The notes beneath the pieces were generated by a model that was not told the origin of the DNA, searched no databases, and saw nothing but the letters and a program-made list of their open reading frames with translations. A stretch of 64,000 nucleotides of DNA from Novosphingobium sp. BW1 (lineage in GTDB: Bacteria > Pseudomonadota > Alphaproteobacteria > Sphingomonadales > Sphingomonadaceae), in contig NZ_VIRF01000065.1 in assembly GCF_008107685.1 (NCBI RefSeq), positions 106,654 through 170,653 of the forward strand. The letters are read 5' to 3'. Each line of letters begins with the position of its first letter. Positions within the stretch are counted from its first letter, which is position 1. Shown here in pieces: positions 43,806 through 51,060 of the stretch. The position numbers and the translations under genes were made by a program.

Positions 43806-44400
43806 GTGTGGAGGAAACAGTCCTACCGCATCACTGCCGAGCCGGTCGCCATGGCCTACACGCGCGAACAGGTGGCTGCGCAAGAGCTTGCGCGCACCCA
43901 TGCGGCCCTCATGCAAATCCTGCGTGCACGGAGCGCGGATCTTACAGGCAACGTCGCGCCCCGCTCCCCGGCGGACCCGGCGCTAGCCCAGCCCCCGAGC
44001 CGCGAGGACCTGGCCCATCTTGTCCGCCGCCAGGCGGACGTGGCCACCGAATGGAGCGCTGGCCTTCCCGTATTACAATCGGCCGATGGCCTGTACACCT
44101 TCAAGCCGCGCGGGCGAATCCTGGCCGATGTGGGCTGGACCTTCGGATCGGACCACGATGGGCGCAACCTTGCCACAGCGGGCACGCGCGCGCTGCGCCT
44201 GGGGCTTCGGCGAGGGGCTGGCATTTTCGGCAGCGGACCTGACGCGCAACACCCTCATGGGCACCGGCTTCCACGGGGGGGCTGCGGGTCTCCTCCGCGC
44301 CGCTGCCCGATGGTACCGGGACGACCGGCTACGGCCTGAAGTTCGGCGGCTATCATGGGCCGGTCTGGTTCATGGGGGAGGCGGACGAGCGCCGGGCGCG
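43806..44400 (+). pseudogene. Phosphate-selective porin remnant, frameshifted
   Basis: The frame of 43806 gives DLAHLVRRQADVATEWSAG, then SADGLYTFKPRGRILADVGW, matching the N-terminal part of OprO/P-type porins. It then shifts to EGLAFSAADLTRNTLMGTG, and again to YGLKFGGYHGPVWFMGEADE up to the ACR3 gene. The C-terminal strands are missing. The block before DLAHL (residues 1-65 of the frame) is not recognisable. It is divergent from a two-component remnant exactly as at 6.1-7.2 kb. Confidence 0.65.
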
Positions 44401-45474
44401 TCAGCTCCGGTCCTCGGTGGGCACGCTGCCCGGAAACCAACGCCGTCCCAGCCGGAAGGCAACACCCACCAGCAGGATCAGGACGGGTACTTCCACCAGC
44501 GGTCCGATGACGGCGGCAAAGGCGACGGGCGAAGCCAGGCCGAAGGCGGCAATGGCAACCGCGATGGCCAGTTCGAAGTTGTTGCCCGCCGCGGTGAAGG
44601 CGACCGCGGTGGTGCGCGGATAGTCGCTTTCGACCAGGCGCCCCATGAAGAAGCTGAGGGTGAACTGGATCACGAAGTAGGTGGTGAGCGGAACCGCGAT
44701 GCGCAGCGCATCGCCGGGCAGGGCGAGGATTTCATTGCCCTTGAGGCTGAACATGGCGACGATGGTGAAGAGCAGCGCGAACAGCGTCATGGGCCCGATG
44801 CGGGGCAGGAAAGTCCCCTCGTACCAAGCGTTGCCGCGGGCCCGCACAAGCATCTTGCGAGTCAGGAACCCGGCTGCGAAGGGTAAGCCCAGATAGATGC
44901 TCACGGCTTCGGCGATGGTCCAGAAGCTGACATCGACCACGCTTCCCTCCAGACCGAACAGCGGCGGCAGGACGGTCAGGAAGACCCAGGCGTAGACACT
45001 GAAGAAGAGGATCTGGAAGATCGAATTGAAGGCGACGAGGGCGGCTACGTACTGGTTGTCCCCCCGGGCCAGCTGGTTCCAGACAAGGACCATGGCGATG
45101 CAGCGAGCAAGGCCGATGAGGATCAACCCGGTCATGTACTCGGGCGTGTCGCGCAGAAACAGCACCGCGAGCGCGAACATCAGCACGGGCCCGATGATCC
45201 AGTTTTGGATCAGCGAGATCGCAAGGATGCGTTTGTCATCGAGGATGTGGGGCAATTCCTCATAGCGGACCTTGGCGAGCGGCGGGTACATCATGAGGAC
45301 GAGCCCGATCGCGATGGGGATATTGGTGGTGCTCCACGAGAGGCTTTCGATGGCGCTCGGCAGACTTGGGATGGCCGAGCCCAGGCCGACGCCCAGCGCC
45401 ATCGCCAGGAAGATCCACAAGGTCAGGTAGCGGTCGAGAAACGCGAGACGCGCGCGCATAACGGGTGCGGACAT
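44401..45474 (-). CDS. acr3: Arsenite efflux transporter ACR3
   Basis: A 357-residue membrane protein of the ACR3 arsenite permease family with about ten segments. Hallmarks: [20 protein letters not shown] in segment 1, [42 protein letters not shown] carrying the conserved Cys needed for transport, and [21 protein letters not shown] near the end. It exports As(III), and often Sb(III), from the cytoplasm by the proton motive force. It follows an ArsR-type repressor gene by 84 bases. No arsenate reductase gene is adjacent, so arsenate resistance would need an arsC elsewhere. Confidence 0.95.
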   Translation of the reverse strand: MSAPVMRARLAFLDRYLTLWIFLAMALGVGLGSAIPSLPSAIESLSWSTTNIPIAIGLVLMMYPPLAKVRYEELPHILDDKRILAISLIQNWIIGPVLMFALAVLFLRDTPEYMTGLILIGLARCIAMVLVWNQLARGDNQYVAALVAFNSIFQILFFSVYAWVFLTVLPPLFGLEGSVVDVSFWTIAEAVSIYLGLPFAAGFLTRKMLVRARGNAWYEGTFLPRIGPMTLFALLFTIVAMFSLKGNEILALPGDALRIAVPLTTYFVIQFTLSFFMGRLVESDYPRTTAVAFTAAGNNFELAIAVAIAAFGLASPVAFAAVIGPLVEVPVLILLVGVAFRLGRRWFPGSVPTEDRS

Positions 45475-45558
45475 GGTCGGAGAGGAACCTTCTGGGATCA
45501 GCAGGGGGGAGGAGCCGCGATGCGCTCAGTTGCCGGTTGCAGTGCCCTGGCGCCGGGA

Positions 45559-45891
45559 TCAGCAACAGGACGCCAGTTCGGCGAGCAGCGGCTGGCACAG
45601 TTCGGGGTGGCCCTGGCAGCAGTCGTTGGCGAGATAGAGCATGAGGTCCGTCAGTGCGCGGACATCGGCGCGCTGGATGTTCTGGCGGCCCTGCTTTGCG
45701 CTACGCACGAGGCCCGCCTTCACCATGACCGCGAGGTGCGAGGAAAAGGTGCTCTGGCTGAGGCCGGAGGCGTCCACCAGCGCGCCGGTAGCCAGGCCCT
45801 CGGGCTCGTGGCGCAGGAGCAGGCGAAAGGCCTCAAGCCGCGTGGGGTGGCTGAGCGCCGAAAAAATGGCGAGGGCATCGTCGGAATCCAT
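45559..45891 (-). CDS. arsR: ArsR-family arsenic-responsive repressor
   Basis: A 110-residue winged-helix repressor: ALSHPTRLEAFRLLLRHEPEGLATGALVDASGLSQSTFSSHLAVMVKAGLV. It lacks the classical alpha-3 metal motif ELCVCDL. Instead Cys occur at positions 91, 92, 99, 109 and 110, clustered at the C-terminus (ANDCCQGHPELC...ASCC). Such C-terminal Cys sites bind As(III) in several ArsR proteins. It precedes the ACR3 gene in the same direction and should repress both. A perfect inverted repeat lies just upstream of its start. Confidence 0.92.
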   Translation of the reverse strand: MDSDDALAIFSALSHPTRLEAFRLLLRHEPEGLATGALVDASGLSQSTFSSHLAVMVKAGLVRSAKQGRQNIQRADVRALTDLMLYLANDCCQGHPELCQPLLAELASCC

Positions 45892-45892
45892 T

Positions 45893-45910
45893 CATCGACT
45901 TTATTCGATG
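45893..45910. promoter_or_regulatory. ArsR operator candidate
   Basis: CATCGA (45893-45898) and TCGATG (45905-45910) are perfect complements separated by six bases, beginning one base upstream of the arsR start codon. ArsR operators typically have short inverted repeats with such spacing. Position over the ribosome-binding area fits tight repression. Confidence 0.7.
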
Positions 45911-46126
45911 GGAAGGGCCGGTGCAACCGGGGATGGAGCTAGGATCGAAACGTGGCGATGCGCGCCGTCATCTGCGCGCCGCCAATTCTGGGGAGGTACG
46001 TATTGACCGAGGATCGATACAAGAAGGCCCTCCCTGCAGGCGTGCACGAAGCGCCCCAGTCAGGGTGTTTCCAGGCGCGGTGATCGCGCCCCGGAAGAGA
46101 TGGGCCGCGCTCCTCTGCCCGAAAGT

Positions 46127-46276
46127 TCAGAACTGGTAGTCGAGGCTCAGCGCGACGGTGCGTGGCTGGGCGGGAACTGCGCGAATGCCGAAGTTGGAGC
46201 GAAACGGATGCTGCATGTCCATGAACGAACGCGCGTTAAAGAGGTTCTGGACCGAACGTCGGGCGCCGAGATCGCC
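46127..46276 (-). pseudogene. TonB-dependent receptor C-terminal remnant
   Basis: The minus-strand frame ending at TGA 46127-46129 encodes SVQNLFNARSFMDMQHPFRS, then AQPRTVALSLDYQF, with the NLF element and terminal Phe of outer-membrane barrels. Only about 50 residues remain. The 216 bases between it and the ArsR operator (45911-46126) hold nothing I can identify. Confidence 0.65.
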
Positions 46277-46335
46277 GATCTCGGCTCCGACAGAACCTTA
46301 CCGATCCCGGCCAGCCTGGCCCCGGAAAAATCCGC

Positions 46336-46606
46336 GTGCTCCTGCATGGCGGATCGCTGAACTACCATGACTTTCTCGTCTGTTCCGGCGCGAGGCCGAC
46401 CGGGCTCCTGATGACCAAGCAGGTGCGGCTTCACGGCGCCATCGTCGGCAGACGGCGCGAGCAAGTCGATATTGCGCGCGCGATCGAGGCCATGGAGATC
46501 AAGCCCCCAGTCAACCGTTGCTTCGCGCTTGAGGAACTGGCTGAAGCCTTCCGCTACGAGGAAAGTGGTGCCCACTTCGGGAAGATTGGCTTCAGTTGGC
46601 AGGCTC
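46336..46606 (+). pseudogene. Zinc-type alcohol dehydrogenase (MDR), internally deleted
   Basis: One open frame joins a medium-chain dehydrogenase N-terminal piece (SLNYHDFLVCSGARP) directly to a C-terminal piece (LLMTKQVRLHGAIVGRRREQ, then MEIKPPVNRCFALEELAEAF and ESGAHFGKIGF). The two normally lie over 200 residues apart, with the NAD-binding domain between. The missing middle removes all cofactor binding. The join is in frame, so a short peptide could still be made, but it cannot be an oxidoreductase. Confidence 0.65.
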
Positions 46607-46651
46607 GCCCTTTCCCTTGCGTCCTCACGTCTGGCGGATCGGGCGCGAGGC

Positions 46652-47314
46652 TCAGATCGGCCAGGCCTCGCGCCGGTAGGCCGAATCCCAGAACATCCAT
46701 TCGTAACGCGTGGCGTTGCGGAAGGCCGTTTCCATCGCGGCGCGAATGACCGGGGTGGAATTTGCTGCGGCTTCGTCCACCAGCGCGCGCACCCGCGCGG
46801 TGGCTTCGCCGAAGGAGGGATCGGCATAAGTGTCGATCCAGGCCGCGTAGGGGTTGGGCGAGGCGGCGCGCGGCTTGATGTCGCAGCCGACCTCCCAGTA
46901 GACCCAGAAGCAGGGCAGGATGCCTGCGATCAACTCCTCGTAGCTGCGCGTCGCGGCGAGGCCGGTGAGGTAGCTGGTGTAGCCAAGGCATACCGGGCTG
47001 GGCTCGGCCTTGTGGGCCATTTCGGGGGTTACGCCGAACTTTTCGAAGAAGGCCTGGTGCAGGGCCTGTTCCACCTGCACCGCGACTTTTGCGCCGTCAG
47101 AGAATTCCAGCCGTGCGGTGGCCGTTGGCGCGCGGGCCGACGCAATGGCCAAAGCGCGCGCATATTCGGCGAGGTAGAGGCTGTCCTGCAGCATGTAGTG
47201 CCGGAAGCTTTCCGGCGCGAGCGAGCCGTCGGCGAGCTCGGCGAGGAAAGGCTGGGCCAGGATCGCGCGGCGCAGCGGGGCAACGTCCTGCCAGATCGTG
47301 TCGCAAAAGCTCAT
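46652..47314 (-). CDS. tenA: TenA-family aminopyrimidine aminohydrolase/thiaminase II
   Basis: A 220-residue TenA protein. Family markers: FRHYMLQDSLYLAEYARALAIA near residue 37, CLGYTSYLTGLAATRSYEELIAGILPCFWVYWEVG (Cys135, the position of the catalytic Cys in characterised TenA proteins), and a C-terminal helix with FWDSAYRREAWPI. TenA removes the amino group from degraded or base-hydrolysed thiamine pyrimidines to give HMP for salvage, and can cleave thiamine. It lies 14 bases after a TonB receptor gene preceded by a TPP riboswitch, so its expression follows thiamine status. The pair suggests uptake of thiamine or its breakdown products, then salvage. Confidence 0.93.
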   Translation of the reverse strand: MSFCDTIWQDVAPLRRAILAQPFLAELADGSLAPESFRHYMLQDSLYLAEYARALAIASARAPTATARLEFSDGAKVAVQVEQALHQAFFEKFGVTPEMAHKAEPSPVCLGYTSYLTGLAATRSYEELIAGILPCFWVYWEVGCDIKPRAASPNPYAAWIDTYADPSFGEATARVRALVDEAAANSTPVIRAAMETAFRNATRYEWMFWDSAYRREAWPI

Positions 47315-47328
47315 GGTGTGGCCTTCCT

Positions 47329-49509
47329 TCAGAAACGGTGGGTCGCGCCGACGCCGAACTGGCGGCCGGTGTTGATGGTAAAGCTGTCGAACGGGCCGTT
47401 GGGGCCAAGGCCCAGGAGCAGCGGCAGTTGCTGCTGGCCGAAGGCGGAGATGGCCCAGCGTCTGTCAAACAGGTTCTTTGCCCAGACCTCCAGGTTCCAG
47501 GCACCGAGTTCGACACCGAGTCTGCCGTCCACCGAGGCGTAGCCGGGGGTGTGGAGGATGTTGTCGATCTCGAAATCGACGCGCGAGACATAGGCGACGC
47601 TCAGGCGCGCGTCGAGCTTGGCCGGTCCTGCCTCACCCTCCCAGCCGATGCCGCCGTTCAGCGTCCAGTCGGGCGCGTTGGGGGTGCGCTTGCCGGTGAG
47701 GTCCACAAGGGCCGGTTCGCCCGGTTCGGGCGTGGGGTTGGGGGTGATGTAGGTGCCGGTGCGGCTGCGGGTCCAGGCCGCGCCGCCATCGAGGCGGAAG
47801 CCAAGCCCAAGCTCGGCCTGCGCGGAGGCTTCCAGTCCATGGACGTTCACTTTGGGCACCGAGAGTACCACCGAATTGCCGAGGAATACGGTGTTCTGGA
47901 AGTTACTGTAGTCGGTGACGAAGCCCGCCATGGAAAAACGCACGCGCCCGTCGGCCAGGCGTCCCTTCACACCCGCCTCAAGCGACTTGACGGTTTCGGC
48001 TGCGAAATTGGCCGTCCAGATATCCGATGCGCCGGGCAGCGGGTTGAAGCCGCCGGCTTTGAAGCCGACGCTGCCGGTAACATAGGCTGTGAAGTCCTCG
48101 CTCGGGTGCCAGGCGAGCGAGAGCTTGGGTTGCCACTTGTCGAAGGTCTGCGCGCGGCGGGCGTAGATCGTCGCGGTGTCCGTCCCGACCGTGTCTTCCT
48201 TGCGCCGGTCGCGGTCGTAGCGAAGTCCCAGCGTCGCTTCCAGCGTGGGCAGCACATCGTAGCTGGCCTGCGCGAAGAGGCCGATCTGGTTGCTACGGGT
48301 TTCGGCGCGCTGCGGCTCGGCGGCGAACAGCAGCGGGCCCAAATCGTCGGTCCGGTCACGCTCGAGGCGCTGGAAGAATACGCCTGTGTGCCAGCGCAGG
48401 GGGCCGTCCGCGCGAGAGGTCAGGCGCAGCTCGCTGGTCCAGGCCTCGATGTCGACCGGCTGAGAGATGGGCTGGATACCGTCCGGGAAAAGCGGAACGC
48501 CGTCCAGTGTGACAGGCGTGTCGTGGCGGAAATCCAGCTCTTCAGTGAAATCTTTGTGGTAGTTGTCATAGCTGCCCGACCAGGTGAGCTGGAGCGTATT
48601 GCCAAGATCCTGCGCGAAGGTCGCCTGCGCGCCCCACCATTTGCGTGAGAAGCGGCCTTCGAAATCGCCTTGCGGATCGGTCAGGATCGCGCCGGAGAGG
48701 CGCCCGCCGTTGCGCCCCGTGACGTTCTCGGAGGAGATATAGGCCGCGCCGCCATCCTCGTGTGCCCAGGCGAGGCGCAGCTTGAGGGTGCTTGTCTCGG
48801 AGGTCGCGATTTTCGCCTTCAGGCGCAGGTTGCGGCTGGTGAAGCCGTCGACCTTCCTGTCGAGGTAGCTGTTGCGGATGAACCCGTCGGAATTGCGGTA
48901 AGAACCTGCCAGACGCAGCTGCACGCGCTCGGACACCGGCGCGTTGACGACGCCGTCCGTGGTCCAGGTGAAGCCATTGCCCATGCCGAGCGAAGCCATG
49001 CCGCCTGCCTCGTCGGTGGGATCGTTGGTGGCGATGTCCACCGCGCCGCCCGAGGCCGAGCGCCCGAAGAGCGCGCCCTGCGGGCCTTTCAGGATCTCAA
49101 CGCGCGCGACATCGTAGGTGCGCAGGGTGAAAAGCTCCGAGTCGGCAAGCGCGAGGCCGTCCACGACGTAGGCGATGGAGGGCGACTGGTTGCGGTTGGT
49201 CGAAACCCCGCGTACCGAGATCATGTTGGTGCCGGGGTCCTGGTCGTTGATCAGGAACACGCCCGGTGTTGCGGCGATGAAGTCGTCTATCGTGGTCAGC
49301 TTGCGCCGGGCGATGTCGTTCTGTGTGTACACCGTGATGGTGTCGGGCACCGCGATCTGCGCCTCGGGGTGGCCGCGCGCGGTGACGACGATGGGATCCT
49401 GGCCTACGGCGTCCTCGGCCAGCGCGGGAGTGCTAAGGCAAAGGCCTGCGCCCAGAGCCGTGAAAACGGCAGACGGACGTGTGGCGTGACGTGCAGTGCG
49501 GTGTCGCAT
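47329..49509 (-). CDS. TonB-dependent receptor under TPP riboswitch (thiamine or precursor uptake)
   Basis: A 726-residue TonB-dependent receptor. A signal peptide to about residue 31 (STPALAED) is followed by DPIVVTARGHPEAQIAVPDTITVYTQ. The plug contains FIAATPGVFLINDQDPGTNMISVRGVSTNRNQ, AYVVDGLALADS and ARVEILKGPQGALFGRSASGGAVDI. The barrel ends in Phe (QFGVGATHRF). A TPP riboswitch sits in its leader and tenA follows, so expression should rise when thiamine is scarce. Outer-membrane import of thiamine, thiamine phosphates or degraded thiamine is the best-supported role. The plug itself does not reveal the ligand. Confidence 0.92.
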   Translation of the reverse strand: MRHRTARHATRPSAVFTALGAGLCLSTPALAEDAVGQDPIVVTARGHPEAQIAVPDTITVYTQNDIARRKLTTIDDFIAATPGVFLINDQDPGTNMISVRGVSTNRNQSPSIAYVVDGLALADSELFTLRTYDVARVEILKGPQGALFGRSASGGAVDIATNDPTDEAGGMASLGMGNGFTWTTDGVVNAPVSERVQLRLAGSYRNSDGFIRNSYLDRKVDGFTSRNLRLKAKIATSETSTLKLRLAWAHEDGGAAYISSENVTGRNGGRLSGAILTDPQGDFEGRFSRKWWGAQATFAQDLGNTLQLTWSGSYDNYHKDFTEELDFRHDTPVTLDGVPLFPDGIQPISQPVDIEAWTSELRLTSRADGPLRWHTGVFFQRLERDRTDDLGPLLFAAEPQRAETRSNQIGLFAQASYDVLPTLEATLGLRYDRDRRKEDTVGTDTATIYARRAQTFDKWQPKLSLAWHPSEDFTAYVTGSVGFKAGGFNPLPGASDIWTANFAAETVKSLEAGVKGRLADGRVRFSMAGFVTDYSNFQNTVFLGNSVVLSVPKVNVHGLEASAQAELGLGFRLDGGAAWTRSRTGTYITPNPTPEPGEPALVDLTGKRTPNAPDWTLNGGIGWEGEAGPAKLDARLSVAYVSRVDFEIDNILHTPGYASVDGRLGVELGAWNLEVWAKNLFDRRWAISAFGQQQLPLLLGLGPNGPFDSFTINTGRQFGVGATHRF

Positions 49510-49512
49510 GGT

Positions 49513-49627
49513 CCCTATTCCTCCGCCGGCATGAACCGGATCAGGTTCGCGGGTTTGCAGACTTTGCGCGGGAATGCGCCGTGATCCGCCTCTCAGCCCT
49601 GACAGCGCCAGGACACCCCGTGGGTTG
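49513..49627 (-). ncRNA. TPP riboswitch (THI element)
   Basis: Read on the minus strand, the leader of the receptor gene contains CACGGGGTGTCC, then GGGCTGAGAGGCGG (with the invariant CTGAGA that binds the pyrimidine ring), and finally GAACCTGATCCGGTTCATGC followed by CGGCGGAGGAA, the pyrophosphate-binding half. These are the classical THI-box consensus blocks in the right order. The GGAGGAA at its 3' edge is the likely ribosome-binding site, 9 bases or so from the ATG. Ligand binding would therefore hide it and block translation. Confidence 0.95.
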
Positions 49628-49779
49628 ATAATGATCCGCGCTTAGAAAAAGCGCGCGCCAGCGTCAATCGTTGCACACAGCGTTGCGCCGACCGCGACCG
49701 TCAGGGGCCGGCACTATCGGACCGTGACCGGCAAAGTCCCGGCTTGGAAAATCGCAGGATTGCACTATCCGTAGCCGCG

Positions 49780-50943
49780 ATGACAAGCTCCTCGACCAAG
49801 ACCCGAGATCGCGACGAAATCCTTGATGCGGCACGAAATGTTTTGGCCCGCGAAGGGCTCTACCATTTCAGTCTGAGGCTTGTCGCCAGAGAGGCGGCGA
49901 TGTCTGTCGGCAAGATCCGCTACCAGATCGGGGACAAGGCCGCGCTGCTGGAGGCTGTCGTCGCACGGGAATGCGAGATCATTGATTTGCGGCGTGACCA
50001 ATGGCGCACGCAGCTGGTCTCCTGCCCCGAGCTGGATCGGGCCAGCGTGACCGACATCGTCGCGCAGGTCCTTGACGAGGCCGTCGACGCGGGGCACGTT
50101 TCGGCGATTGTCATGGCCGAGATCTACATCCAGGCCTATCGCGACCCTGCACTCGAGCCGCTGCGCGTGCGGTTGTGGGCGCATGACCATGGGTTCTGGC
50201 GGGGGCTTTTCGAGGGCTTTCCCGAGGCCCGAGGGCTGGTTCGACGGATCGCGTACTATAGCATTGATGAACGCGTCTTCAGTGTCCTTTTGGGGCAGAG
50301 CCGCGACTACCGGCTCCTTCGCCAGTCCACCTTGCGGGCTTTGCTGCGTCCTGCCGGAGCGCAAGGTCGCAGCGCGGCGAGCGCCTGGCACCTGCACCTC
50401 ATCGCGCAACTGGCCGGTCCGGCGCAGGCGGCGCTTGAGGGGGCAAGCGAGATCAAGGGCACCAAGGCCGTGCTGGCGAGGCAGATCGCGGATGCGATGG
50501 CCCGTGACGGAGTGGAGGCGATCTCGTTTCGCCAGATCGCCACCTCGGCAGGGGTGCCTCTTTCCACGCTGACGCACCACTTTCTATCCCATCGCGATCT
50601 GGTCTTGGGCGGTGTGGAGGAACTGTATCGGCGTATGCGCGCGTCGCTGGGTCGGCCCGGCGATGCGCGTGCAGGACGCCAGGTGCTGCTGCTGACCCAT
50701 GAGATGGCGCTCGGCGCCCTGCGCGATTCACGCCTCACGCCCTTTGCGATCGACATGCGGCGAAGGCGCGCGGAAAATGTTCACGCGCAGGTCGCCCCCC
50801 TGGTCGATGGCGAGGGGGATCGGGCACGCAGCCAGGCTTTCACCATGGCGCTGATCGGAGAGGCTATTGCTTTGGGGGAACAGGGCCAGCAGCCGGGCAG
50901 CGCCGCATTTCCGGTACGGCTGTGTGAACTGGCTCGAGATTAG
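49780..50943 (+). CDS. Tandem TetR-TetR fusion regulator
   Basis: A 387-residue protein carrying two TetR-type DNA-binding domains. The first is at residues 10-60: RDEILDAARNVLAREGLYHFSLRLVAREAAMSVGKIRYQIGDKAALLEAVV. The second is at about 230-285: AVLARQIADAMARDGVEAISFRQIATSAGVPLSTLTHHFLSHRDLVLGGVEELY. Each is followed by its own helical ligand-like domain. Ordinary TetR proteins are about 200 residues with one HTH, so this is a covalent dimer or pseudo-dimer. ATG 49780 is chosen over a TTG at 49744. The next genes, a TonB receptor and a PI-PLC-like protein in the same direction, are the likely targets. Confidence 0.88.
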   Translation: MTSSSTKTRDRDEILDAARNVLAREGLYHFSLRLVAREAAMSVGKIRYQIGDKAALLEAVVARECEIIDLRRDQWRTQLVSCPELDRASVTDIVAQVLDEAVDAGHVSAIVMAEIYIQAYRDPALEPLRVRLWAHDHGFWRGLFEGFPEARGLVRRIAYYSIDERVFSVLLGQSRDYRLLRQSTLRALLRPAGAQGRSAASAWHLHLIAQLAGPAQAALEGASEIKGTKAVLARQIADAMARDGVEAISFRQIATSAGVPLSTLTHHFLSHRDLVLGGVEELYRRMRASLGRPGDARAGRQVLLLTHEMALGALRDSRLTPFAIDMRRRRAENVHAQVAPLVDGEGDRARSQAFTMALIGEAIALGEQGQQPGSAAFPVRLCELARD

Positions 50944-51060
50944 GCCGAACATGTGTGCCAATTAATAGTTATATTGCCAATTTTTGATAGAACGATTGTC
51001 TTAAAACGGTAATGGGCCACTCCTATCGGGCGCTCCTGACGCACAACAGGGACGCCCGAT
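50944..51060. promoter_or_regulatory. AT-rich promoter region upstream of TonB receptor
   Basis: This 117-base gap is markedly AT-rich and contains GCCAATT twice in direct orientation (about 50957 and 50977) in TGTGCCAATTAATAG and TTGCCAATTTTTG contexts. Direct rather than inverted half-sites would suit an asymmetric tandem TetR protein, but that is speculation. Confidence 0.4.
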
